Shown one piece after another: positions 25,987 through 33,513 of a stretch of DNA of 64,000 nt. The stretch spans positions 1 through 64,000 of the forward strand of contig NZ_AUJK01000018.1 of assembly GCF_000424185.1 (NCBI RefSeq). Direction: 5' to 3'. The translations under genes were made by a program, and so were the position numbers. Source of the stretch: Prevotella sp. AGR2160 (GTDB lineage: Bacteria; Bacteroidota; Bacteroidia; Bacteroidales; Bacteroidaceae). The first letter of the stretch is position 1; each line of letters opens with the position of its first letter. The notes under the pieces were generated by a model, which was given only the letters and a program-made list of their open reading frames with translations, did no database searches and was not told where the DNA came from.

Positions 25987-27564
25987 TTAATTTTTCCTCA
26001 TTCTCGCCACGGGAATATCCATTTGCTCCCGGTATTTGGCGATGGTACGGCGGGCGATGGGGAAGCCTTTCTTCGCCATCGCCTTCGCCAGGGCATCATC
26101 AGAGAGAGGGCGTTTCTTGTCCTCCTTGTCGATAAGGTCCTTCAGCGCCAGTTTGATCTTGCGCGTCGACATCTCCTCACCATCCTTCGTCGTATAACTG
26201 TCGGTGAAGAAGAAGCGCAGGGGGAACGTACCCCATTTCGTCTGCGCGTATTTCACGTTGCTCACACGGGAGATGGTGGAGATATCGAGCCCCGTTTTTT
26301 CAGCGATATCTTTCAGGATCATCGGTCGCAGGTCGGCCTCGTCACCATCCTCGAAGAACTTATGCTGCCATTCGATGATAGCCTTCATCGTGACATACAT
26401 CGTATGACGGCGCTGACGGATAGCCTCGATATAGCCCTGGGCCTTGTCGACCTTCTCCTTGGCATAAAGCAGGGCCTCTTTCTGTGAACGGGCCATATTG
26501 CCCTTATTCGTCTTATAGGTATTCACCATATCGACAAACGACGGGGAGACGATGAGCTGTGGCAGATTGCCTTGATTCAGTGAGAACGAGACGGACCCGT
26601 CATCATTCGTGTCGACGATGAAGTCGGGCGTGATCTGCTGCATATTCCGTCCGATGGTCTCGCCGAGGGAGGCGCCGGGCTTCGGATTCAACTTACGGAT
26701 CTCTTCCTGCAAGGTCTGTACCTGCGTCGGCGAGAGGTCCATGGACTGCTGGATCTTCTCCCAGTGCTTATGGGTGAACTCGTCGAAATAGTCATGAATA
26801 ACGGTATGCATGGCATCCCGCAACTTCCCTTTCTTCATGCGGTCGATCTGCAGCAACAGACACTCCTGAAGGCTGCGGGCGCCGATACCGGCGGGATCAA
26901 AGGTCTGCAGAATCTTCAAGACCTTTTCTATCTCGTCTTCCGAGGCATCACAGTTGTGATAGATCGCCAACTCATCGGAAATAGTCCCGAGATCCTTGCG
27001 CAGCAGACCGTCATCATCAAGACTGCCGATGAGATATTCCATGATCTGACGCTGCTTGTCGGTGAGCTCCAGCGTTCCCATCTGCTCATTCAGACGGTCG
27101 TAGAACGACTCCGTGTCGCCATAGACCATCTCCTCATAATCGGCATTGTCCTGGTTACTGTGCCGCTGTGTCTCATAATCGGGCATGGCATCATCGCGGC
27201 CGAGATCCTGAAGGGCATTGTCGAGGGCATCCTCACGCTCCTCACGCTCACTCTGCTGCTCATAGACTTCATCGGCAATATCATCACCGCTCATGTCGTT
27301 GTCAGCAGCATTGTCGGCAGCATCGCCACGGTCATCACCATCCTCCAGACCGATCTTGTCGTCATCGGGAGTAGCGTCGTCGGTCTGGACATCCTCATCA
27401 GAAGCCCGTTCCAAAGCCGGATTATCATCGAGTTCGGCATTGACGTTCTGCTCGAGCTCCGTGATGGGCATCTCGAGGAGTTTGACCTGCAACATCTGCT
27501 GGGCACTGAGGCGCTGCAACTGTTGCTGCTTCTGGGTCTGTATTTGTGTGAGGTTCTGAGCCAT
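25987..27564 (-). CDS. rpoN: RNA polymerase sigma-54 factor
   Basis: 525 residues. The N-terminal activator-interacting region (QIQTQKQQQLQRLSAQQMLQ) is followed by a very acidic linker (about 50-125). The core-binding domain follows, then the HTH region with the RpoN box ARRTIAKYRE near 505-514 that contacts the -24 element. The factor requires AAA+ activators; none is in the window. Its ATG overlaps the stop of the upstream gene by one base, so the two are coupled and transcribed from the promoter at 28240-28271. Confidence 0.97.
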   Translation of the reverse strand: MAQNLTQIQTQKQQQLQRLSAQQMLQVKLLEMPITELEQNVNAELDDNPALERASDEDVQTDDATPDDDKIGLEDGDDRGDAADNAADNDMSGDDIADEVYEQQSEREEREDALDNALQDLGRDDAMPDYETQRHSNQDNADYEEMVYGDTESFYDRLNEQMGTLELTDKQRQIMEYLIGSLDDDGLLRKDLGTISDELAIYHNCDASEDEIEKVLKILQTFDPAGIGARSLQECLLLQIDRMKKGKLRDAMHTVIHDYFDEFTHKHWEKIQQSMDLSPTQVQTLQEEIRKLNPKPGASLGETIGRNMQQITPDFIVDTNDDGSVSFSLNQGNLPQLIVSPSFVDMVNTYKTNKGNMARSQKEALLYAKEKVDKAQGYIEAIRQRRHTMYVTMKAIIEWQHKFFEDGDEADLRPMILKDIAEKTGLDISTISRVSNVKYAQTKWGTFPLRFFFTDSYTTKDGEEMSTRKIKLALKDLIDKEDKKRPLSDDALAKAMAKKGFPIARRTIAKYREQMDIPVARMRKN

Positions 27565-28211
27565 TATTCAAAATATGCTTTATATTGTGCCGCCTTGGCC
27601 GTGAGAATCTCGGGATTCTCATTGCCATACTGTTGCCAGATCTGCTGGCAGGCGGGGAGGAGTTCCTTGCGGTAACTGTCACGGCGGGTGATACAAGGAT
27701 CAAGATAGAGGAAGACATCCATAACGTCGACAACGAGGGTAGGGGGGATAGCCATGAGTTTGGCCAACTGGCGTACCTCGGGGGTATCTTCGACCATCGT
27801 GATCGGAGTGAGACGGAAATAAAGGTCGAGGATCATGACGAGCATCACGGGCAGCAGCCGCGGCTCCTCAGGGAGCGGACGAAACAGCCGTTCAAATGAC
27901 TCATGGAGGGTGACGCCGGCATAGAAGGCATCAGCATGGTTGAACCCTTTCATGGCGCGGAGCTTGGCCACGGCCTTCTTCAGCCGCCGCGGGTCTTCAC
28001 CATAGGTTTCCCACAACCGCTGCATCCGCGGCGTGTCCTTCTGACGAAGCTGGAACAGCTGGCGATAGAGGAATTGTGGCTCGATATGCAGTTCGAGGCT
28101 CAGCGACACGAGGGCACGGGAGTAGAGCGGCTTCACGCCTACCGGCTTCGTGAGGTAGAGTTGCAGGAGCAGCAACCAGTAATCATCATTCCAAAGGGGA
28201 TGTCTTGCCAT
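27564..28211 (-). CDS. Conserved hypothetical protein upstream of rpoN
   Basis: 215 residues, cytoplasmic, mostly helical, with no signal peptide, membrane segment or known motif. It begins MARHPLWNDDYWLLLLQLY and is rich in leucine, arginine and proline. It is the first gene of a two-gene operon with rpoN (one-base stop/start overlap) and has a complete promoter 29 nt upstream. The tight coupling hints at a role with sigma-54, but no function can be assigned. Confidence 0.75.
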   Translation of the reverse strand: MARHPLWNDDYWLLLLQLYLTKPVGVKPLYSRALVSLSLELHIEPQFLYRQLFQLRQKDTPRMQRLWETYGEDPRRLKKAVAKLRAMKGFNHADAFYAGVTLHESFERLFRPLPEEPRLLPVMLVMILDLYFRLTPITMVEDTPEVRQLAKLMAIPPTLVVDVMDVFLYLDPCITRRDSYRKELLPACQQIWQQYGNENPEILTAKAAQYKAYFE

Positions 28212-28239
28212 ATCTGTCCTTCCTTATTCTATTATAGTG

Positions 28240-28271
28240 CAAAAGTAATGATTTTCGAGTATATCACCAAA
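28240..28271 (-). promoter_or_regulatory. Promoter of the hypothetical-rpoN operon
   Basis: On the minus strand TTTG (28268-28271), 20 nt, TACTTTTG (28240-28247). It lies just downstream of the small-RNA terminator. Confidence 0.8.
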
Positions 28272-28282
28272 TTTATTGACAT

Positions 28283-28315
28283 AAAAAAAACGCAGGCCAA
28301 ATCCCTTGGACTGCG
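28283..28315 (-). terminator. Intrinsic terminator of candidate RNA 1
   Basis: Minus-strand stem CGCAG/CTGCG plus CCAA/TTGG (28291-28315), followed directly by eight T residues. Confidence 0.8.
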
Positions 28316-28571
28316 TCTGTAGAAGTTTCATTCTCCTTCCATTCTTTTTCATGACATACAAATCTTTCTACCTTTCTCTGATAGACGGTCCCCACATTGG
28401 AATCCGTCTCTTTCTTTCAACCTATGACTTTGTTATCCTATCCTTTACAATCTTTATTACTTACCTATTGAACTAATCCTAACGATAATCCTATACAAAT
28501 AACAATCTTAAAACCTAAAAAACTAATAACCTAAATAATGGATGAATCACTTCATCGTTCTTGTCTTTTGA
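28283..28571 (-). ncRNA. Candidate small RNA 1 (between nadA and rpoN operon)
   Basis: A transcription unit of about 290 nt with a full promoter (28577-28609), a strong intrinsic terminator (28283-28315) and no plausible reading frame. The 5' part contains GCAACGTCAAAAG, a 6-bp hairpin with a GTGA tetraloop (GATGAAGTGATTCATC), the block TTTAGGTTATTAGTTTT and TTTGTATAGG. The 3' part has GGATAACAA and a hairpin AGACGG...CCGTCT. Several of these blocks recur in order in candidate RNA 2. It could alternatively be a long leader whose gene lies beyond the terminator, but the rpoN operon has its own promoter. Confidence 0.6.
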
Positions 28572-28576
28572 CGTTG

Positions 28577-28609
28577 CAAAGATACAAACGAAAAGTGATT
28601 CAACCCAAA
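28577..28609 (-). promoter_or_regulatory. Promoter of candidate RNA 1
   Basis: Minus-strand TTTG (28606-28609), 21 nt, TATCTTTG (28577-28584). Confidence 0.75.
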
Positions 28610-28684
28610 TATTTTCGGTGGAAAATACGATTTCGTACGACTTTCTTGACCTAAATCAAAGTAGGGGCTTGATTGATCATGTCC

Positions 28685-29674
28685 CTATGACAACCGCAGC
28701 ATCTTCTCAATCGGCTTCACGGCATCACGGGCTATAGCGGGATCGATCTCGATCTGAGGCCATTCGTATTTCAGCGTGTTATAGATCTTCTGTAACGTGT
28801 TCATCTTCATATACTCACACTCATTACAGCTGCAGCCGAGACCACCCTCACTGACCTCCGGCGGTACGGGGATAAAGGTCTTGTCGGGGCAGGTGCGCTG
28901 CATCTCGTGGAGGATACCGGCCTCGGTGGCCACAATGAATTCCCGGGCGTCGCTCTGTTGGGCATATTTCAGCATCGTCGCCGTAGAGCCTTTCACGTCG
29001 GCCATCGCCAACACGGGAGCCTTGCACTCCAAGTGAGCCATGACGACGGCATGGGGATGCTCTTTCTTCAGACGGACAATCTCATCGACGGAGAACTTCT
29101 CATGGACATGACAGCCACCGTTCCACAGCAGCATCTTGCGGCCCGTGACGGAGTTGATATAGTTGCCAAGGTTATAGTCGGGACCAAAGATCAGTTTGGC
29201 ATCCTTCGGAAAGGCATCGATGACCTTCTTGGCATTTCCGGAGGTGACGACACAGTCGGTGAGGGCTTTCACGGCAGCCGTGGTGTTGACGTATGAGATT
29301 ACCTGATAGCCGGGATGCTCCTCCTTATATTTCTTCAGGTCCTCAGCCTTACAGCTGTCGGCCAAAGAACAGCCGGCATTGAGGTCGGGCGTGAGCACCA
29401 TCTTGTCGGGAGAGAGGAGTTTACAGGTCTCTGCCATGAAATGGACGCCACACATCACCATCACCTTCGCCTTCGTCTCTGCCGCCTTACGGGCAAGCGC
29501 CAAAGAATCGCCGACAAAGTCTGCGATATCCTGAATATCACCTATAGTATAATAATGTGCCAGGATAATGGCATCTTTCTCCTCACAGAGACGGCGGATC
29601 TCTTTCTTCAAATCCAGGGCGGGATCAACGGGCTCGTCGATATATCCCTTCGCCTTCCATTCTTCTTTGATCAT
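28685..29674 (-). CDS. nadA: Quinolinate synthase
   Basis: A 329-residue [4Fe-4S] enzyme that condenses iminoaspartate with dihydroxyacetone phosphate to quinolinate in NAD synthesis. AHYYTIGDIQDIADFVGDSL near the N-terminus and CGVHFMAET are family signatures. Candidate cluster ligands are the cysteines in VMCGVHFM, LWNGGCHVHE and LGCSCNEC. nadB and nadC are not adjacent. It has a -7 box (29706-29713) and faces, across a DnaA-box-rich gap, a divergent methyltransferase gene. Confidence 0.97.
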   Translation of the reverse strand: MIKEEWKAKGYIDEPVDPALDLKKEIRRLCEEKDAIILAHYYTIGDIQDIADFVGDSLALARKAAETKAKVMVMCGVHFMAETCKLLSPDKMVLTPDLNAGCSLADSCKAEDLKKYKEEHPGYQVISYVNTTAAVKALTDCVVTSGNAKKVIDAFPKDAKLIFGPDYNLGNYINSVTGRKMLLWNGGCHVHEKFSVDEIVRLKKEHPHAVVMAHLECKAPVLAMADVKGSTATMLKYAQQSDAREFIVATEAGILHEMQRTCPDKTFIPVPPEVSEGGLGCSCNECEYMKMNTLQKIYNTLKYEWPQIEIDPAIARDAVKPIEKMLRLS

Positions 29675-29705
29675 CTTGCTTTCCTTTTATGATTACTTTT
29701 GCGTG

Positions 29706-29713
29706 CAAAGTTA
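29706..29713 (-). promoter_or_regulatory. -7 box for nadA
   Basis: TAACTTTG on the minus strand, 31 nt before the nadA ATG; the -33 element is not clear. Confidence 0.55.
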
Positions 29714-30165
29714 CAACTTTTATTTAACAAAAAATCTTTCTCTCATTATTATCTATATCCTTTTTTCTTTTTCTTAAAAAAATAAATGATGATATATATG
29801 ATATGTTGTGGAAATGTGGATAGTTTTTTCCCTTGAAAAGTTATGATTTTGACTTCCACGATTCAACAACTTTTTTCCACGCTGATGAGGATATTATAAA
29901 ACTGATATTAAGTTGTTTAGTGGGTTTTCCACATTTTACCAAACCGGTGCATAACTTCATTGTGTAAAAGATAAGGGTTGGAAAAGCCGTGGAAAAGGGT
30001 GGGTGAGTGCTGTGGAGAAAGGCGGGGATATCCACGACGGAAAAAGGGCTCTTCGATATTGTGGAAAAGGCAGAAAGTTATAAAATCGTTATCCCGATGT
30101 TTTCCATATACTTTTCAACGAGTTTTCCACAGATTTTTTGTACTTTTGCGGAAAAACAGGAAAAT
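29714..30165. other. Candidate chromosomal replication origin (oriC)
   Basis: A non-coding gap between divergent genes. Positions 29714-29805 are strongly AT-rich (a possible unwinding element). From 29807 to 30131 there are about ten DnaA-box-like 9-mers on both strands. These include TTTTCCACA at 29925-29933 and 30123-30131, its complement at 30060-30068, TGTGGATAG at 29815-29823, and TGTGGAGAA near 30010. Others are TTTTCCACG-type sites at 29872 and near 29988. Exact TTATCCACA boxes continue into the genes to the right. AT-rich DNA plus clustered DnaA boxes is the standard bacterial oriC layout. No dnaA gene is present here, which does not exclude it. Confidence 0.6.
30141..30148 (+). promoter_or_regulatory. 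-7 box for the TrmH-type gene
   Basis: TACTTTTG, 17 nt before the ATG. A DnaA-box-like TTTTCCACA (30123-30131) lies in its spacer, so DnaA binding could repress it. Confidence 0.55.
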
Positions 30166-31035
30166 ATGTCTGTCATAGAAATACATAAGCTCTCGGAGGA
30201 AGGACTGGAGCCCTATGCCCGCCTCACGGAGATGCAACTGCGCTCCCGGCAGCATCCCGAACGTGGACTTTTCATTGCCGAGAGTCCGAAAGTAATCCGT
30301 ATCGCCCTGAGAAAAGGCTATGAGCCCGTGTCGCTGCTCTGTGAGCGCCGCCATCTCACGGGAGATGCCCGCGATATTCTGGAGGTTATCCACCAACGTG
30401 TGGATAACGGGGATATCCATGATGATCAAGGAAACGTTGTCTCTGATTTTAAAGTCTTTACAGGTGACCGTGAACTGTTGAAAAGTCTTACGGGATATGC
30501 ACTCACGCGGGGCGTACTCTGTGCGTTTCGGCGAAGGTCGCTACCCACGGTGGCGGAGATCTGCAAGGATGCCCGGCGGATCTGCGTCATTGACCATGTG
30601 GTGGACACGACGAATATCGGTGCCATCTTCCGCAGTGCCGCCGCCCTGGGCATTGATGCCGTCCTCCTCACGCCTGGCAGTTGTGATCCGCTGAACCGCC
30701 GTGCCATCCGTGTGTCGATGGGAAATATCTTCCTCGTGCCGTGGACATGGATAGGAGAGGGGAACGCCAAAGAGACGGACCGGACGCTCGGTGATATCCT
30801 CCATCCATTAGGTTTCAAGACGGCGGCGTTGGCACTGACGGATGATTCCGTAGGTTTGGATGATTCGCAGTTGCAGGCGGAAGAGCAATTGGCGATTATC
30901 CTCGGTACGGAGGGTGATGGACTGCCGCACCGTGTCATCCATGATGCTGATTATGTGGTGAAAATACCCATGGCCAATGGCGTTGACTCGTTGAATGTCG
31001 CCGCCGCCAGTGCCGTGGCGTTCTACGCTCTATGA
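30166..31035 (+). CDS. TrmH/SpoU family RNA 2'-O-methyltransferase
   Basis: 289 residues from MSVIEIHK. An N-terminal substrate-binding domain (about 1-120, with the helix GLFIAESPKVIRIAL) precedes the SPOUT catalytic domain: DHVVDTTNIGAIFRSAAALG (motif 1), IILGTEGDGLP (motif 2) and IPMANGVDSLNVAAASAVAF (motif 3). It probably methylates 23S rRNA or tRNA; the target is not predictable. A frame open from 30007 is not used because it crosses the promoter and DnaA-box cluster. The coding region itself contains a paired DnaA box (30386-30407). Confidence 0.9.
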   Translation: MSVIEIHKLSEEGLEPYARLTEMQLRSRQHPERGLFIAESPKVIRIALRKGYEPVSLLCERRHLTGDARDILEVIHQRVDNGDIHDDQGNVVSDFKVFTGDRELLKSLTGYALTRGVLCAFRRRSLPTVAEICKDARRICVIDHVVDTTNIGAIFRSAAALGIDAVLLTPGSCDPLNRRAIRVSMGNIFLVPWTWIGEGNAKETDRTLGDILHPLGFKTAALALTDDSVGLDDSQLQAEEQLAIILGTEGDGLPHRVIHDADYVVKIPMANGVDSLNVAAASAVAFYAL

Positions 31036-31074
31036 TCCTCTTGAAGGTGTCGTCCTATTGCGGCTATGATCCTC

Positions 31075-31191
31075 TTGCAGGGGCCGTCCCTTGTGGCGGC
31101 CCGTCGGCGGAACGCCGAAAAGAACTGTGAATGATCCCCATTTATAATGCCCTAACGGGCATCGGGCCGCCACAAGGGACGGCCCCTGCAA
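31075..31191. repeat. Family A element, full copy A6
   Basis: Perfect 29-nt inverted arms at 31075-31103 and 31163-31191, with spacer hairpins TCGGCGGAACGCCGA and ATGCCCTAACGGGCAT. Ends 24 nt before the glycerate kinase ATG, so it may lie in its leader. Confidence 0.9.
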
Positions 31192-31215
31192 ACAACTTGA
31201 TTAATTTTTAATTTT

Positions 31216-32286
31216 ATGAATATACTTGTTGCCCTTGACTCTTTCAAGGGATGTATCAGTTCCGCGGAGGCCAATGCCGCCGCGAAGAAAGGAATAGAAA
31301 AGGTGAACCCACAAGCGGAGGTGCATACCTTCACCGTCAGTGACGGCGGGGAGGGCTGGACAGCTGCCTTTCATGATGCTATCGGCGGAACGATCAGAAC
31401 CATCAATGCCCATGACGCTCTCATGCGACCAATCAAGGCGTCGTATCTCGTTGCCGGGGATACGGTGGTCATCGAAGTGGCGGCAACGGTAGGATTGGCA
31501 TTGTTGAAAGATACCGAACTGCGGCCGACACTGGCCACGAGTTATGGGGTAGGGGAGATGCTCGTTGATGCCCGTATCCAAGGGTGCAAACGGTTTATCA
31601 TCGGCCTCGGTGGTACGGCGACATCCGATTGTGGCATCGGGATGTTGAAAGCTCTTGTCCATAAGCTTCATGTCTTCCGCCCTCAGGTTCAGCAGATTGA
31701 CGACGTACTGCCGTTCTTCAAGTACTGTAGCTTCACACTTGGTTCCGATGTTATCAACACGTTGTGTGGAAAGCTCGGGATGGCGGCTGTCTTCGCACCA
31801 CAGAAAGGAGCGACAGAGAAAGAGGTGGAACTCCTCGACCGTCGTGCAGCTCAGTTTGCCGCTTTTTCCGCCCGTCATTTCGGTTACGACAAGAGTAACG
31901 AACCGGGAGCCGGTGCCGCCGGTGGACTCGGTTATGCTTTTCTGCAGTATTTCCATGCAGAGATGAAGCCCGGTGCTGATCTGCTCTTTCGTGCTCTTGA
32001 TTTTGAAGATCAAGTCAAGAAAGCGGATCTTGTGATTACGGGCGAAGGGGCCTCTGACCGGCAGACGTTAATGGGAAAACTGCCATCAAGAATCCTTGCC
32101 ATTGCGAAGAAATACAACGTCCCTGTTGCCCTTCTTGCCGGAAGAGTAAGCGATGAAGAGGTCTTGCGCCGCGGCGGTTTTCAACTTATCCACAGTATCA
32201 ATCCTCCGGAGTTATCCACAGAGGAGTGTTTAAAACCGGAAACGGCGAAAAAGAACTTAGAATCAACGGTTTCTGATATTTTATAA
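31216..32286 (+). CDS. Glycerate kinase
   Basis: A 356-residue enzyme of the GarK/GlxK type (glycerate 2-kinase), phosphorylating glycerate for entry into glycolysis. The start MNILVALDSFKGCISSAEA is the family signature, followed by VSDGGEGW, ATSYGVGEM and GLGGTATSDCGIGML. Late motifs are GAGAAGGLGYAF and VITGEGASDRQT. Length is somewhat below the usual 375-380. Two exact TTATCCACA boxes lie in its last 100 nt, probably reflecting the origin region rather than gene function. Confidence 0.93.
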   Translation: MNILVALDSFKGCISSAEANAAAKKGIEKVNPQAEVHTFTVSDGGEGWTAAFHDAIGGTIRTINAHDALMRPIKASYLVAGDTVVIEVAATVGLALLKDTELRPTLATSYGVGEMLVDARIQGCKRFIIGLGGTATSDCGIGMLKALVHKLHVFRPQVQQIDDVLPFFKYCSFTLGSDVINTLCGKLGMAAVFAPQKGATEKEVELLDRRAAQFAAFSARHFGYDKSNEPGAGAAGGLGYAFLQYFHAEMKPGADLLFRALDFEDQVKKADLVITGEGASDRQTLMGKLPSRILAIAKKYNVPVALLAGRVSDEEVLRRGGFQLIHSINPPELSTEECLKPETAKKNLESTVSDIL

Positions 32287-32345
32287 ATGAAAGAATACGA
32301 TAGATCTCCACACTGTATCCACAAGTTTTTCATCACTTATCCACA
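32186..32345. other. Cluster of exact DnaA boxes
   Basis: TTATCCACA at 32186-32194, 32212-32220 and 32337-32345, and GTATCCACA at 32315-32323, all on the same strand. A further exact box lies at 33100-33108, and an inverted pair at 30386-30407. These extend the candidate origin rightward. Confidence 0.6.
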
Positions 32346-32351
32346 TAAATC

Positions 32352-33305
32352 ATGAAGAAATTAACCATCTTTCTTTATGCTATCGCACTACTTCTCTTGA
32401 CGGCTTGCGGCAGTCCCCAAGCTAAGACGGGGAAGAACACGCATGCGATGTATTTCTGGCAGACTTCCCTGCGTATCGACTCTGCGGAGAAAGCCTTCCT
32501 GTATCAGCATGAGGTGAGGAAACTCTATGTACGTTACTTCGATGTTGTCATGGATGGTACGGAAGCGATGCCGAATGCCACGCTTGCTTTCGGCGATGAG
32601 CCGGTGTTCGGGCCAAAAGGTATGCTGCCCGAGGATATGGAGATGATCCCCGTCATTTATGTTCTCAACGAATGTATGGAACAACCACAGGATCATCTCG
32701 CGGAGAAAATCCTGAAGAGAATCCTACAGATGAATGCCACTAATGGAATTCATCATGTCCATGAGATACAGATTGACTGTGATTGGACGATGTCCACACG
32801 GAAGAATTACTTTGCTTTTCTGCAGCGGCTCCATGAATGCTGTGAACAGAAACACCTCGTACTCTCTACGACGGTTCGTCTGCACCAACTCTCGCAGCCT
32901 GTGCCGCCAGCCGATCGCGGCGTACTGATGGTGTACAATACGGGAGACGTGACGGATATCCATGAGCAGTATCCTATCCTTAATATAAAAGAGGTAAACA
33001 AATATCTCCACTATCTCCCCGATTATCAGCTACCGCTCAGTGCCGCCTATCCGCTTTTCACGTGGAAGATTCTCTTCCGTAACAACCAGTATGTCGGCAT
33101 TATCCACAGTAAGGATGAATATCCCATCCTCCCTGGTGATACAATCATCGACCGCAGCGTACAAATGCCGCAGATCATGGAGGCTCACAACCTCATCGCC
33201 TCTCTCCGTCCCGATATCCACGACGAAGTGATCCTTTATGATCTCCAGGACAGACATATCCGCCGCTTCCGTCCCGCTGCTTACGAACAGATATTTAATC
33301 GGTAG
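32352..33305 (+). CDS. Lipoprotein of unknown function
   Basis: 317 residues. A signal peptide ends in the lipobox LLTAC with the lipidated cysteine at C19. The mature part reads like an alpha/beta barrel with IDCDWTMSTRKNYFAFL near 140-156, reminiscent of glycosidase-like DUF3142 proteins, but no catalytic pair can be identified. Likely attached to the outer membrane. The next conserved gene on the same strand, 34859, also encodes an exported protein of unknown role, and the AAA ATPase gene lies between them. Confidence 0.75.
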   Translation: MKKLTIFLYAIALLLLTACGSPQAKTGKNTHAMYFWQTSLRIDSAEKAFLYQHEVRKLYVRYFDVVMDGTEAMPNATLAFGDEPVFGPKGMLPEDMEMIPVIYVLNECMEQPQDHLAEKILKRILQMNATNGIHHVHEIQIDCDWTMSTRKNYFAFLQRLHECCEQKHLVLSTTVRLHQLSQPVPPADRGVLMVYNTGDVTDIHEQYPILNIKEVNKYLHYLPDYQLPLSAAYPLFTWKILFRNNQYVGIIHSKDEYPILPGDTIIDRSVQMPQIMEAHNLIASLRPDIHDEVILYDLQDRHIRRFRPAAYEQIFNR

Positions 33306-33307
33306 GG

Positions 33308-33446
33308 AAGGCCTCTCCCACCCCTCCCCAATAGGGAGGGCTATCGTAGCCTGCATAATTCATAGATCCTATTGTAGGTGGCCGCCATGTTGCGGCCACC
33401 TACTCATTGTTAGATGGGCGGAACATGATGAATCATGTCCATACAC
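33308..33446. repeat. Composite repeat cluster (families H, C, D)
   Basis: The H hairpin with CCCTCCCC/GGGAGGG is at about 33308-33342. A C palindrome (GTAGGTGGCCGCCATGTTGC and its completion) is at 33373-33404. A D palindrome (GGAACATGATGAATCATGTC) is at about 33420-33440. All of it lies upstream of the ATPase promoter. Confidence 0.7.
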
Positions 33447-33465
33447 GGAGTTCTATGTTAAGAAA

Positions 33466-33497
33466 TTGGGATTCTACGTGTTTTTTGACTATCTTTG
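33466..33497 (+). promoter_or_regulatory. Promoter for the AAA ATPase gene
   Basis: TTG at 33466-33468, 21 nt, TATCTTTG at 33490-33497, 16 nt before the ATG. Confidence 0.7.
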
Positions 33498-33513
33498 CCC
33501 AAAATGTGCAACA

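Noticed and set aside
28228..28359. A 43-codon frame on the minus strand within candidate RNA 1
   Set aside because: It reads through the terminator stem and T run and into the next promoter, so it would not be on the RNA.
30007..30165. Upstream extension of the TrmH-type methyltransferase
   Set aside because: It runs through the DnaA-box cluster and the -7 box; the domain begins after the ATG at 30166.
33056..33071. Second parS-like sequence containing TTTCACGTGGAA
   Set aside because: Only 12 of 16 positions match the consensus and the arms are not symmetrical.
33238..33513. Upstream extension of the AAA ATPase
   Set aside because: The extra 92 codons translate repeat families C and D and cross the -33/-7 promoter.
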